Source: Erysipelotrichaceae bacterium
GTDB taxonomy: Bacteria > Bacillota_I > Bacilli_A > Erysipelotrichales > Coprobacillaceae
Direction of reading: 5' to 3'
DNA length: 64,000 bases
Assembly: GCA_018365815.1 (NCBI GenBank)
Contig: JAGZJH010000007.1
Span: forward strand, 1 to 64,000
Below the pieces are notes generated by a model, which was not told the origin of the DNA, searched no databases, and saw only the letters and a list, made by a program, of their open reading frames with translations. Each line of letters opens with the position of its first letter. Positions within the stretch are counted from its first letter, which is position 1. A program made the translations under genes and the position numbers. This document shows, in pieces, positions 26,546 through 36,048 of this stretch.

Positions 26546-27846
26546 ATAATACTCAATTGCTTAATTCCTTCTTCTATACGATCAAATGAAATGCTTGAAA
26601 AAGATAAAATTATTTCATCATTTTCAACTAAAAAAGCAATTCCATGCTCATTAGCACTTTGGCAATAAGCTTTTAAATCAAAATCGTCTGTTAATTTAAT
26701 TTTAACTCTTAATGCAGTTTCTTCTAAAATAACCGATGAGCAATTCAAATAACGTTCAATACATTCCAACATTAATTTACTTTTATTTAAATACAAACGT
26801 CTTAATTTTTTTAATTGACGATCTAATGCACCATCTTCAATATAATAATTTAAAGCAAGTTGTTCAAACTTAGATACAGTTTGATGGTAATTATTTTTTT
26901 TAACTTGATATTTTTCGACTATTTTAATTGGCATTACCATATACGATAAACGAATTGAGGGAATTAACAACTTTGAAAAAGAGCCTATATAAATAATATA
27001 TTCAGTTGCTTGTTTTTGCATCGCTTCAATTGGTCGTACTTGGTAACGCAATTCCCCGTTATGATCATCTTCAATAATATAAATATCATTTTTCTTAGCA
27101 TACTCAATCAATGCCATGCGTCGTGAAATGGATAAAGGTTTTGCATATTTTCCAGAAGAAGATGAATTAATATAAATTAATTGTACATTTTTATCTTTTA
27201 AATTCTCTACAATAATCCCTTCTTCATCTTCTTCAATCCATTCAATTTGTATATGATAATCAATGAAAACTTGCATCGCATAAATAAATCCTGATTTTGG
27301 CATGGCAATTTTAACTAAATCATCAAATACTCCACAGATAATATGTACTAATGATTGAAACCCTGAACCAACAAACACTTGTGAAGGAAGTGTTTCTACT
27401 CCTCTTTTAGATAAGGTATACTTACAAAGATTTCTCCTTAAAGTAAGTTCCCCTTGAGGATTACCATAGTCATATAACTCATTTTCTTCTTGAATAACTT
27501 TTTTTAAATATTTATGCCATAATGTTAAATCAAAAGACTGTTGATCAACTGACCTCCCTGAAAAATCATAAGGATAATGTATTTTGCGTTCTTGATTATC
27601 ATTATTATTTAAAATTTTAACATTTGTAATGTCTTGAACTTTCACATCAACATAATAACCGGATTTATTGATGGATTGAATATATCCCTCTGCTAGTAAC
27701 TGCAAATAAGCACTTTCCACTGTAGTTTTTGAATACCCCGTTTGATGAACCATTTGGCGAATTGAGGGAATGCGTTCTTGATATTCATATTTAGAATTTA
27801 AAATGTCGTTTTTAATTTTCTCATAAAGTATTTGATATTTCATCAT
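26530..27846 (-). CDS. MocR-type regulator (GntR winged helix plus aminotransferase domain)
   Basis: An N-terminal GntR winged helix (about 1-70; RIPSIRQMVHQTGYSKTTVESAY) is joined to a fold-type I aminotransferase domain. The PLP lysine is in YIGSFSKLLIPSIRLSY, and the cofactor Asp lies in EDDHNGELR. Such proteins bind PLP and often regulate vitamin B6 synthesis (PdxR) or uptake. The frame extends to 27894, but GGGG lies 6 bases before the ATG at 27846. It is divergent from an ECF transporter S component with a palindrome between them, so that gene is the likely target. Confidence 0.9.
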   Translation of the reverse strand: MMKYQILYEKIKNDILNSKYEYQERIPSIRQMVHQTGYSKTTVESAYLQLLAEGYIQSINKSGYYVDVKVQDITNVKILNNNDNQERKIHYPYDFSGRSVDQQSFDLTLWHKYLKKVIQEENELYDYGNPQGELTLRRNLCKYTLSKRGVETLPSQVFVGSGFQSLVHIICGVFDDLVKIAMPKSGFIYAMQVFIDYHIQIEWIEEDEEGIIVENLKDKNVQLIYINSSSSGKYAKPLSISRRMALIEYAKKNDIYIIEDDHNGELRYQVRPIEAMQKQATEYIIYIGSFSKLLIPSIRLSYMVMPIKIVEKYQVKKNNYHQTVSKFEQLALNYYIEDGALDRQLKKLRRLYLNKSKLMLECIERYLNCSSVILEETALRVKIKLTDDFDLKAYCQSANEHGIAFLVENDEIILSFSSISFDRIEEGIKQLSIIKPKS

Positions 27847-27871
27847 AACTGTCCCCTTTATTTTTTGATGA

Positions 27872-27895
27872 ATTGTATATTTTAATATATACAAT
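27872..27895. promoter_or_regulatory. Candidate MocR operator
   Basis: A perfect 9-bp inverted repeat ATTGTATAT / ATATACAAT with a 6-base spacer lies midway between the divergent MocR and ECF genes. The position suits control of both. Confidence 0.5.
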
Positions 27896-27939
27896 TTAGT
27901 GGTTTAATTATAACATATTTATTAAAGGGGGAGAATCAA

Positions 27940-28509
27940 TTGAAGAAAAATTCTGTTCAATCATTAGCAATTTCAGCTTTGTTATGTGCATTAAGTTTTA
28001 TTGGTTTTGAATATCTAAGAATAGATATTCCTTTGCCGGCAGGAACTACTGCAGTGCATTTTGGAAATGCCTTTCTAGTTTTAGCAGCTTTATTAGTAGG
28101 TGGACTCAAAGGAGGCTTAGCCGGTGCAATTGGAATGACAATTGCTGATTTAATGGTACCACAATATGTCATTTCAGCACCTAAAACATTTATTTTAAAA
28201 CTATGTATTGGTTTGATTACTGGCTTTGTTGCCCATCATATCGCAAAAATCACTCATTCAAATGATCGTAAATATATATTAAAATGGACTATTATTGCAA
28301 GTAGTTGTGGAATGTTATTTAATGTCATTTTTGATCCGCTTGTTTCTTTTATTTACAATAATTACATTATTAAAACTGGCTATACTGTCGCTAAAATATT
28401 TGCTGCATGGTCTACTGGAACTACTTTTATTAATGCAATCACCTCAATTATAATTGCAACTGTTCTTTATTTAGCATTAAGACCACGTTTAAAAATTACT
28501 CATCATTAA
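27940..28509 (+). CDS. ECF transporter substrate-binding (S) component, possibly for vitamin B6
   Basis: A 189-residue integral membrane protein with six predicted helices, opening with SVQSLAISALLCALSFIGF and containing GTTAVHFGNAFLVLAALLVGG and the short-residue GG/GAIG packing motifs of S components. S components capture a vitamin and share the energising module EcfA/A'/T, which is not in this window. The substrate is not readable from sequence. Divergence from a MocR regulator suggests a pyridoxine-type substrate (inference). The start is TTG behind AAAGGGGGAG. The C-terminus RPRLKITHH is cytoplasmic. Confidence 0.85.
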   Translation: MKKNSVQSLAISALLCALSFIGFEYLRIDIPLPAGTTAVHFGNAFLVLAALLVGGLKGGLAGAIGMTIADLMVPQYVISAPKTFILKLCIGLITGFVAHHIAKITHSNDRKYILKWTIIASSCGMLFNVIFDPLVSFIYNNYIIKTGYTVAKIFAAWSTGTTFINAITSIIIATVLYLALRPRLKITHH

Positions 28510-28526
28510 AATGGGTAATTTTTTAT
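28491..28526 (+). terminator. Terminator at the end of the ECF S-component gene
   Basis: AAAATTACTCAT and ATGGGTAATTTT pair over 12 positions with one G-U, followed by TTTATTATT. The upstream arm is coding sequence for the C-terminus. Confidence 0.65.
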
Positions 28527-28531
28527 TATTA

Positions 28532-28557
28532 AAAAAATCACCCTCAGGTGATTTTTT
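28532..28557. terminator. Terminator of the cold-shock gene, bidirectional
   Basis: AAAAAATCACC-CTCA-GGTGATTTTTT, a perfect 11-bp stem lying 8 bases beyond the csp stop codon. T-runs on both sides allow it to act in either direction. Confidence 0.9.
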
Positions 28558-28564
28558 CATTTTT

Positions 28565-28768
28565 TTATAATTTAACTACGTTATGAGCTTGTAATCCACG
28601 ATCTCCTTCAACAAGATCGAATTCAACTAATTGACCTTCATCAATAGTTTTGAATCCTTCTTGAACGATTTGTGAATAATGGAAGAATACATCTTTATCT
28701 CCACCATCCATGATAATGAATCCAAATCCTTTTTCTTTGTTAAACATTTTTACTTTTCCTGTTGCCAT
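28565..28768 (-). CDS. csp: Cold-shock domain RNA chaperone
   Basis: A 67-residue single cold-shock domain that binds single-stranded RNA and DNA. RNP1 is KGFGFI and RNP2 is VFFHY, both intact. The length is that of CspB-type proteins. A 5' untranslated region of about 40 bases contains a small GTTGT-TGGAG-ACAAC hairpin, and an AAAGG site lies upstream of the ATG. Confidence 0.96.
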   Translation of the reverse strand: MATGKVKMFNKEKGFGFIIMDGGDKDVFFHYSQIVQEGFKTIDEGQLVEFDLVEGDRGLQAHNVVKL

Positions 28769-28816
28769 TAATAATACCTAAACCTTTCAATAAAATATGT
28801 TGTCTCCAACAACTTA

Positions 28817-28845
28817 ACTATACTACACTATTTAAAAAAATGCAA
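28817..28845 (-). promoter_or_regulatory. Promoter of the cold-shock gene
   Basis: On the reverse strand, TTGCAT (28840-28845), a 17-base spacer and TATAGT (28817-28822). It gives a leader of roughly 40 bases. Confidence 0.65.
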
Positions 28846-28862
28846 TTTAATTTAATCATTTG

Positions 28863-30257
28863 TTATTTTTTCTTTTTCTTTTTGTGTCTTTCTTTTTTAC
28901 GATTTGGTTGAACAAAGTTTGATTTTTTAGGTTTACCACTTATCATACCTGTCATCGGATTAATACGTGTCATATTTTCCATTAACATTTTTGATTGTTC
29001 AAAACGTTTTAATAAACGGTTAATATCTGCCACTTGCATTCCACAACCCGCAGCAATTCTTTGTTTTCGTTTAGCATTTAAAATTGATGGATCACGTCTT
29101 TCTGCTTTAGTCATTGAATTAATAATTGCTTCTGTACGTTTCATCTCTTTATTGGTATCTTCATCATTGATTTTTGGCATGTTTGCTCCCATTCCCGGAA
29201 TCATTTTTAAAATTCCTGAAATAGGTCCTAATTTTTGAACTTGCTTTAATTGTTCAAGCATATCATCTAAACCAAATTGTCCTGATGTTAAACGGTCTAA
29301 AGATTTTTTGGTACTCTTTTCATCAATAACATCTTGTGCTTTTTCAATTAAAGACATGACATCTCCCATACCTAAAATACGATCTGCCATACGATCAGGA
29401 TAGAATAAATCTAATGCATCTAATTTTTCACCTGTACCGATAAATTTAATTGGTACATTAGTAATATGACGAATTGATAATGCACCACCACCTCGTGCAT
29501 CACCATCTAATTTTGTTAAAACGGCACCTGTAATTGAAAGTTTTTCATTAAAACTACTTGCAACATTCACAATATCTTGACCAGTTAATGCATCTACAAC
29601 TAATAAAATTTCATCAGGATGAGCAATATTTTTAATATTTAACAACTCGTCCATTAATACTTCATCAATATGTAAACGTCCGGCTGTATCGATAAAAATG
29701 ACATCATTGTTGTTTTCTTTAGCAAACTCTAGTGCTTCAGTGACAATTTGTTCAGGTTTTATATCTGTTCCTTTAGAAAAAACCGGTACATCTAACTGTT
29801 TTCCAATAGTTTCTAACTGTTCAATAGCTGCAGGACGGTAAATATCGGCTGCTACTAATAATGGTTTTTTACTATATTTTTTACGAATTAAGTTAGCAAT
29901 TTTTCCGGTAGTTGTTGTTTTACCTGCCCCTTGAAGCCCAACCATCATAATAATCGTTGGTTTTTTATCAAAATTAACTTCTGATACAGTCGTTCCTAAT
30001 AATTCAACTAATTCTTCATGAACAATTTTAACGACCATTTGTCCTGGTGTTAGTGAACTTAAAACATCTTGTCCCAATGCTTTTTCTTTTACATTTTGAA
30101 TAAATGTTTTTACAACTTTAAAGTTAACATCTGCTTCTAATAACGCTAAACGTATTTCACGAAGCATTTCATCCATGTTTTGTTCAGTTAAATGACTTTG
30201 CCCTCGAATCTTTTTAATCGATCCTTGCAAACGTTCTGATAATGATTCAAATGCCAT
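28863..30257 (-). CDS. ffh: Signal recognition particle GTPase Ffh
   Basis: Binds the SRP RNA and signal sequences of nascent membrane proteins. The N domain is followed by the G domain with P-loop GLQGAGKTTTTGK, DTAGR and TKLDGDARGG, then the Met-rich M domain with GSG-like KRKQRIAAGCGMQVADINRLLKRFEQ. The 464-residue protein ends in a Lys-rich tail (KKERHKKKKKK). It is the last gene of smc-ftsY-ylxM-ffh. GGAGG lies upstream of the ATG. Confidence 0.97.
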   Translation of the reverse strand: MAFESLSERLQGSIKKIRGQSHLTEQNMDEMLREIRLALLEADVNFKVVKTFIQNVKEKALGQDVLSSLTPGQMVVKIVHEELVELLGTTVSEVNFDKKPTIIMMVGLQGAGKTTTTGKIANLIRKKYSKKPLLVAADIYRPAAIEQLETIGKQLDVPVFSKGTDIKPEQIVTEALEFAKENNNDVIFIDTAGRLHIDEVLMDELLNIKNIAHPDEILLVVDALTGQDIVNVASSFNEKLSITGAVLTKLDGDARGGGALSIRHITNVPIKFIGTGEKLDALDLFYPDRMADRILGMGDVMSLIEKAQDVIDEKSTKKSLDRLTSGQFGLDDMLEQLKQVQKLGPISGILKMIPGMGANMPKINDEDTNKEMKRTEAIINSMTKAERRDPSILNAKRKQRIAAGCGMQVADINRLLKRFEQSKMLMENMTRINPMTGMISGKPKKSNFVQPNRKKERHKKKKKK

Positions 30258-30268
30258 GTTTAAGCCTC

Positions 30269-30595
30269 CTATAAATTTTTAATTTTTTCTAAATAATCAT
30301 ATAATTGTTGATGATCTTGATTTTCAAATGTTTCAATTTCTTGAATTAATTTTAATCGTTGTGTATGTTTTTCTAATAAATGCAGTTTACTTTCATAATC
30401 TTCTAAAATATGTTCAGCACGCTTGAGGTTGTCATGAACTGCATTTCTTGAAACACTAAATTCTTCAGCAATTTCTGATAATGAATAATCTTCGTTATAG
30501 TAATAAATAAGATAGGTATATTGTTTTTCAGTCAATAATTCACCATATAAATCCATTAACATATTGATACGTTTTGTTTTTTCTAATGAATTCAT
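30269..30595 (-). CDS. ylxM: YlxM/UPF0122 SRP-associated DNA-binding protein
   Basis: A 108-residue protein with a sigma-70 region-4-like helix-turn-helix ([25 protein letters not shown]). Its position directly between ftsY and ffh is the standard Firmicute order. YlxM has been shown to modulate SRP activity in Streptococcus. Gaps are 2 bases to ftsY and 11 to ffh. Confidence 0.95.
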   Translation of the reverse strand: MNSLEKTKRINMLMDLYGELLTEKQYTYLIYYYNEDYSLSEIAEEFSVSRNAVHDNLKRAEHILEDYESKLHLLEKHTQRLKLIQEIETFENQDHQQLYDYLEKIKNL

Positions 30596-30597
30596 TA

Positions 30598-31578
30598 TTA
30601 CTCACCCATTAAGTTTTTACATAAACCATAAATATATTGCTCTAAATCAAATGTTTGTAAGTCATCCATATGTTCACCAAAACAAATAAATTTAACCGGT
30701 ATATTTAAACTATCTTTAATTGATAAAACAATTCCACCTTTAGCAGTACCGTCCATTTTTGTTAAAACAATACCTGTAATATCAGTGATTTTTGCAAACT
30801 CAGTAGCTTGACTAACCCCATTTTGTCCAGTCGTTGCATCGATGACTAACAATGTTTCATGAGGACCATCAGGAATTTCACGTTTTATAATACGGTTCAT
30901 TTTTTCTAATTCATTCATTAAATTAACTTTATTTTGTAAACGTCCAGCTGTATCAATAATTAACACATCGACTTTTTTTTCTTTGGCTTGTTTAATTCCA
31001 TCATATACTGCAGCCGATGGATCTCCACCAACTTTCCCCTTAACAATGTCTACATTTAAACGATCAGCCCACTTTGCTAATTGATCAATCGCTCCGGCTC
31101 TAAATGTATCTCCAGCCACTAACATCACTGATTTATTCATTGCTTGCATCATATGAGTTAATTTAGCGATAGTTGTTGTTTTACCTGCCCCATTAACCCC
31201 TACCATTAAAATGACTGTCAGTCCATCTTCTTGATAGTTAATTTCATTTGTCATATAACCATCATTAGCGTAAATGACAAACATTTTATCAATAATAATA
31301 TCATTAATTTGATTTGGATTAGTAATTCCTTGTAAACGAACTTCTTTTTTAATTTCATCTACAATTTTCATCACCATATTAACCCCAACATCAGACATGA
31401 TCAAAATATTTTCTAATTCTTCAAAATAGTCATCATCAATCTCTCTAAAACGAGCGGCTAATTGGTTAATTTTATCTGAAAAAGAAGCATTTGATTTATC
31501 TAATCCCGCGACATATTTTTCGTTTTGCTTGGCTGATTTTCCAACTAATTTTTCTTTGATTTTATCAAAAAATCCCAT
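30598..31578 (-). CDS. ftsY: SRP receptor FtsY
   Basis: Membrane-associated GTPase partner of Ffh. The G domain carries [22 protein letters not shown] and [10 protein letters not shown]. At 326 residues it lacks the long acidic A domain of enterobacterial FtsY and has only a short Lys-rich N-terminal helix, as in other Firmicutes. The start directly follows the smc stop codon (no gap). Confidence 0.97.
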   Translation of the reverse strand: MGFFDKIKEKLVGKSAKQNEKYVAGLDKSNASFSDKINQLAARFREIDDDYFEELENILIMSDVGVNMVMKIVDEIKKEVRLQGITNPNQINDIIIDKMFVIYANDGYMTNEINYQEDGLTVILMVGVNGAGKTTTIAKLTHMMQAMNKSVMLVAGDTFRAGAIDQLAKWADRLNVDIVKGKVGGDPSAAVYDGIKQAKEKKVDVLIIDTAGRLQNKVNLMNELEKMNRIIKREIPDGPHETLLVIDATTGQNGVSQATEFAKITDITGIVLTKMDGTAKGGIVLSIKDSLNIPVKFICFGEHMDDLQTFDLEQYIYGLCKNLMGE

Positions 31579-34515
31579 TTAATTTTCCTCCTTTGATGCA
31601 ACATCTTCAAATTTTACACTAATTAATTTTGTAACACCTTTTTGTTGCATTGTTGCCCCATATAATATATCACACTGCTCCATTGTTCCTGGTCTATGGG
31701 TAACAACGATAAATTGTGTTTGTTCTTCAAATTCTTTTAAATATTTTGCAAATCTTTCCACATTCGCTTGGTCTAAAGCCGCTTCGACCTCATCTAAAAT
31801 ACACATTGGAACCGGTCTAACTTTTAAAATGGCAAATAAACATGAAATGGCTATCAAAGCTTTTTCCCCACCTGAAAAAAGTGAAATATTTTGAACTGAT
31901 TTACCCGGTGGTTGAACATCAATATCCACTCCGGTTTCTAATATATTATCAGGATCTGTATATTTAAGCATAGCTTTTCCACCGCCTAGTAATGCTCTAA
32001 ATACTTCGTTAAATTGATGATTAATTTCATGAAATGTTTCATCAAATTTTTGAACCATGACTTCGTCCATCTCATCAATGGCTTTGAGTAAGCTATTTTG
32101 CGCTTCTATCAAATCAAGTCTTTGCGTATTCAAATGTTCATAGCGTTCACTGACTTCTTGATATTCATTAATCGCATCAAGATTGATATTCCCTAAACGA
32201 TTAATTTCACTTTTTAAAGTAAACACAACACTACGAGCATCGTCAGTCACTTTTACATTACTGTAATTTTCAACTGCGTACTCAAAAGTCATTTTATATT
32301 CTTCGGTTAGATAAGATAATTTACTATTTAAAGAAGCCTCAACTTTTGTAAATTCAATACGTGTGTTCATGAGTCTATTTTTAACATCACTTGTTAATTT
32401 TCTAAGTTCTCGTACTTCGTTTTCTAATACATCATTATCATTGACATAACTCATACGTATTTCACGTTTGATTTTAATTTGTTCAGTCAGTTCATCTCGT
32501 TTTTTAATTGCTTCGTTTAATTGATTGATAATATCACTATCAACTTGCCCTTCAAGAATTTGTGCCATCTCTAATTTCTCACTTGAAAGTGATTCAAATT
32601 GTGTTTTCAAACTATTAAATTCATTTAATTTTTGACTCACTTCTTCTTCAATACGCGCATAAGATATTTTCTTTTGTAATAAAATATTCCCATATTCTTT
32701 AAAGCTTGTTTCAAGTTCATTGAGTTGTCCTTTTAAAACAAGAATATTTTTTTCATGTTGGTTAATATCCACTTCAATTTTTTCTAATTCTTTTTTAGAA
32801 GTTTGGGGAGTCTGATACTTGCGACTTTGTCCCCCACTCATTGAACCTCCAACATTTACAACATCACCTGTTAAAGTGACAATTTTATAGCGATAATATA
32901 AAGCATTAGCTAAATGATTTGCCGTTTCAATGGTATCTGTAATCAATGTATTTCCTAATTGGTTTGAAACAACTAGTTGATAACGTGGATTGTATTCCAC
33001 AAAATCACTGGCAATCCCTAAAAATCCTATCGTATTTTGAGCAACTAATAAATGCTCATCACGCACCGTTCTTTTTGAAAGGGAATCGATAGGTAAAAAT
33101 GTTGCACGTCCGGCTCTATTTTGTTTTAAATAACTAATTGCATTTCTGGCACTAGATTGATCTTTTGTTAAAACAAACTGCATCGCTGATCCTAAAGCAG
33201 TTGAAATTGCTAATTCATAATTTTCTTTAGGAACAATCATCTGTTCAACTATTCCAATAATTCCATTAAGATTAGTTGATAAAATTGTTTTAACACCATA
33301 GTTATAATGTGAACGATCTTCTAATTGTTCTTTAAGCATCGTCTTTTTAACTCTTAAACCATTATATTTTGAGTTTTGTTGTTCTATTAAACCACGCAAT
33401 TGGTCTATTTTCATTTGTGTATCTTGGCGCTTCTTTTCAGTTAAAGAAACATCTTTTTCTAAAATTTCATAACGTTCAACACGATTGTTGTATTCATTTA
33501 AAACATCAGTTAACATTTGTTTTAATGAAATGAGTTTATTTTCTATATCTTCATTAGATTGACTTTCTACAATATGTTTACGTTTTTCATCAATTTGTAC
33601 TTTATTAGCATTAAGTACATTTACTTCTTCCATTGCATACATTAATTTTTCTTGCAATTCGTTAATTTCTTTATCAAGTAAAAGCATTTTATTTTTTTTG
33701 CTTTCAATCACCGCTTCTTTGGAAGATAAATCCGCTAAATACTGTTGATCAAATTGTTCTAATTCACTGATACTTTGTTTTAAAGTATCAAAATTTTCTT
33801 TTAATTCATTTACCTCGTTAATAATTAAACTGATTTCAATTTTTTCTAATTCTTTTCTTAACTCTAAATATTTAGTCGCTTTATCGCTTTGCTTTTTTAA
33901 AGGTCCGATTTGTTTTTCTAATTCTGCGACAATATCTTGAATACGATTTAAGTTATCAGTTGTTTTTTCTAAACGACGTAAAGATTCATTTTTACGTTTC
34001 TTATATTTTGCCACTCCTGCTGCTTCTTCAAACATTAAACGACGATCTTCAGGTTTAGAATCTGCAAATGATGAGATATTCCCTTGTGAAATCATTGATA
34101 GAGAATCTCGTCCTAAGCCGGTATCCATAATTAAATCTACAATATCTTTTAAACGACAAGGTTGTTTATTCAACAAATATTCCCCTTCGTTATTATGACG
34201 ATAAATTCGACGTGTAATTTCAACTTCTTCATAATCACTTTTAAGATGATGATCACTATTATCAAACACTAATGTCACTTCTGCGACATTTTGTGGTTTA
34301 CGATCTTGTGAACCGGCAAAAATGACATCACTCATTGAACTTCCACGAAGTGATTTGACTGACTGTTCTCCTAAAACCCAGCGAATTGCATCAGTGATAT
34401 TACTTTTTCCACAACCATTTGGTCCTACTATTCCAGTAATTCCCTGTTGAAACTCTAAATTAACTTTATCTGCAAATGATTTAAAACCATGCAATTCTAT
34501 TCTTTTTAAATACAT
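31579..34515 (-). CDS. smc: Chromosome segregation SMC protein with short arms
   Basis: The ATPase core of Smc-ScpAB that organises the chromosome. Walker A is GPNGCGKSN (about residue 32), the hinge spans about 400-560 and contains GGSMSGGQ, the signature is LFSGGEKALIAIS, and Walker B is CILDEVEAALD. The two coiled-coil arms are short: the protein is 978 residues against about 1,190 in B. subtilis, and the loss lies in the arms, not in the heads or hinge. Similar sizes occur in mycoplasmas. The rnc and acpP genes that often precede smc are not upstream; a two-component system is. Confidence 0.96.
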   Translation of the reverse strand: MYLKRIELHGFKSFADKVNLEFQQGITGIVGPNGCGKSNITDAIRWVLGEQSVKSLRGSSMSDVIFAGSQDRKPQNVAEVTLVFDNSDHHLKSDYEEVEITRRIYRHNNEGEYLLNKQPCRLKDIVDLIMDTGLGRDSLSMISQGNISSFADSKPEDRRLMFEEAAGVAKYKKRKNESLRRLEKTTDNLNRIQDIVAELEKQIGPLKKQSDKATKYLELRKELEKIEISLIINEVNELKENFDTLKQSISELEQFDQQYLADLSSKEAVIESKKNKMLLLDKEINELQEKLMYAMEEVNVLNANKVQIDEKRKHIVESQSNEDIENKLISLKQMLTDVLNEYNNRVERYEILEKDVSLTEKKRQDTQMKIDQLRGLIEQQNSKYNGLRVKKTMLKEQLEDRSHYNYGVKTILSTNLNGIIGIVEQMIVPKENYELAISTALGSAMQFVLTKDQSSARNAISYLKQNRAGRATFLPIDSLSKRTVRDEHLLVAQNTIGFLGIASDFVEYNPRYQLVVSNQLGNTLITDTIETANHLANALYYRYKIVTLTGDVVNVGGSMSGGQSRKYQTPQTSKKELEKIEVDINQHEKNILVLKGQLNELETSFKEYGNILLQKKISYARIEEEVSQKLNEFNSLKTQFESLSSEKLEMAQILEGQVDSDIINQLNEAIKKRDELTEQIKIKREIRMSYVNDNDVLENEVRELRKLTSDVKNRLMNTRIEFTKVEASLNSKLSYLTEEYKMTFEYAVENYSNVKVTDDARSVVFTLKSEINRLGNINLDAINEYQEVSERYEHLNTQRLDLIEAQNSLLKAIDEMDEVMVQKFDETFHEINHQFNEVFRALLGGGKAMLKYTDPDNILETGVDIDVQPPGKSVQNISLFSGGEKALIAISCLFAILKVRPVPMCILDEVEAALDQANVERFAKYLKEFEEQTQFIVVTHRPGTMEQCDILYGATMQQKGVTKLISVKFEDVASKEEN

Positions 34516-34630
34516 CAGCTCACCCCTTTGTTTCAGTATATTATTATATAATAAATAGCAATAAAATAAAAGAATTTATGAGTTTATTGCCTTTTACACC
34601 GATATTTTTCCGATAATATTGCATATAAAA

Positions 34631-34660
34631 GGCTTTTAGTGACTTGTTTTACTAAAAGCC
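34631..34660 (-). terminator. Terminator after the histidine kinase gene
   Basis: GGCTTTTAGT / ACTAAAAGCC, a 10-bp stem with a 10-base loop, abutting the kinase stop. The reverse strand continues TTTTATATG. Its lower-coordinate arm can also pair with GCCTTTTA at about 34582-34589. Confidence 0.8.
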
Positions 34661-34661
34661 C

Positions 34662-36044
34662 TTATTCTTTACGATAAGATTTAAACACTTCTTTTATTCC
34701 TGTTCTTTCACAAGGTAAAGTGACATAAAACTCAGAACCGACATCTTTTTGTGATTTTACATTCACACTTCCATGATGCAATTCAACTATACTTTTAACA
34801 ATCGATAATCCAAGTCCATTTCCACCGACTGCTCTAGCTTTATCTTCACGATAAAATCTTTCAAAAATATGACGTAACCCATCTTCATCAATTCCTATTC
34901 CTGTGTCACTAATCATCACTTCAACATCTTTACTTGTACGTTTTAAATTGACTGAAATATAACCCTCTTCATTTGTATATTTAATCGCATTATTTAATAA
35001 ATTAATCCATACTTGTTCTAATCTATTTTGATCACCCGCAATAATAACTTCTTTTTTAGGAAAATTTACTTCAATATCAATATCTTTTGATTTTGCTGAT
35101 TCTTCTAAAGAAGAAATCACCCGTTGTAATTGTTGCGTCAATGAATAGGTTTCTATATTTAACTCAATGTCTTCGCCTTCTAATAAAGTTAACTGCAACA
35201 TATTTTTACTCAACTGTGATAAACGTTGTGATTCAAATAAAATAATATCTGCATATTTAGTACGTTGTTCTTCCGTTAAATTTTCATCTTTTAAAATCGT
35301 TGCAAAGCCTTTAATTGACGTTAAAGGAGTTTGAAATTCGTGTGATACATCAGAGATAAATTGTTGTCTAGTTTGTTCTGTTTTAGCAAGTTGTGCAGCC
35401 ATGAGATTAAAACTTCGATTGAGTTTTCCCATCTCATCATTACCTTCGTAATTGACAGTAATGTTGTAATTGCCTTTAGCAAGTTCTTGTGTTGCTCTAG
35501 TTAAACGAGCAATTGGTTTAACAATAATATCTGCAATAATTAAAAAAACAATACTTCCAACAATAAAAATAAAACCAATTGCCATAAAGGCTGAATGTTT
35601 AAATATATATTCTTGCTTTGAAATATCTTTTTGAACAAATAAATAGCAATCCTCACCATTAATTGTAATAATATTGCCTATTGTTTGAAACCTTGAGCCT
35701 CGAATATTAGTTTGCTTAGATTCATCTTGATATAACTCCTTAATTTTTTCATCAACAAAATCATTACGTCGAAATTGTCCGTATGTTTTTTCACCAACTT
35801 CTGGTTGGTACAATAATATTCCAACTCCTAAAGTATCGACAATCTCGTTTATTTTATTTTCATCTACACTACTAAAACCTTCTAATTCACCTTTAACTAA
35901 AGTCGCTGCATTATTAAGTTCTGTTTCAGTAAATTCTGATAACTCTTCACTGTTATTTTTAAGCATAAAATAAGCAGCAAATGAGAAACTAATTAAAATA
36001 CTGACTAAAAATCCCAAGATAATTTTTCCATATATTGATTTCAT
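34662..36044 (-). CDS. Sensor histidine kinase
   Basis: A membrane-bound sensor of 460 residues: transmembrane helix 1 (about 8-28), an extracytoplasmic loop of about 130 residues, helix 2 (about 150-172), HAMP, HisKA with the phospho-His in FISDVSHEFQTPLTS, and a HATPase domain with NNAIKYT, DTGIGID and GGNGLGLSI. It starts 4 bases after the response regulator. The sensor loop has a YGQFRR segment slightly reminiscent of heme-sensing HssS, but no hrtAB efflux genes are near. The signal is unknown. Confidence 0.93.
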   Translation of the reverse strand: MKSIYGKIILGFLVSILISFSFAAYFMLKNNSEELSEFTETELNNAATLVKGELEGFSSVDENKINEIVDTLGVGILLYQPEVGEKTYGQFRRNDFVDEKIKELYQDESKQTNIRGSRFQTIGNIITINGEDCYLFVQKDISKQEYIFKHSAFMAIGFIFIVGSIVFLIIADIIVKPIARLTRATQELAKGNYNITVNYEGNDEMGKLNRSFNLMAAQLAKTEQTRQQFISDVSHEFQTPLTSIKGFATILKDENLTEEQRTKYADIILFESQRLSQLSKNMLQLTLLEGEDIELNIETYSLTQQLQRVISSLEESAKSKDIDIEVNFPKKEVIIAGDQNRLEQVWINLLNNAIKYTNEEGYISVNLKRTSKDVEVMISDTGIGIDEDGLRHIFERFYREDKARAVGGNGLGLSIVKSIVELHHGSVNVKSQKDVGSEFYVTLPCERTGIKEVFKSYRKE

Positions 36045-36048
36045 TTGA

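Noticed and set aside
28863..28910. Lys-rich tail of Ffh as a frameshift artefact
   Set aside because: The frame is continuous and basic tails are common on Ffh M domains.
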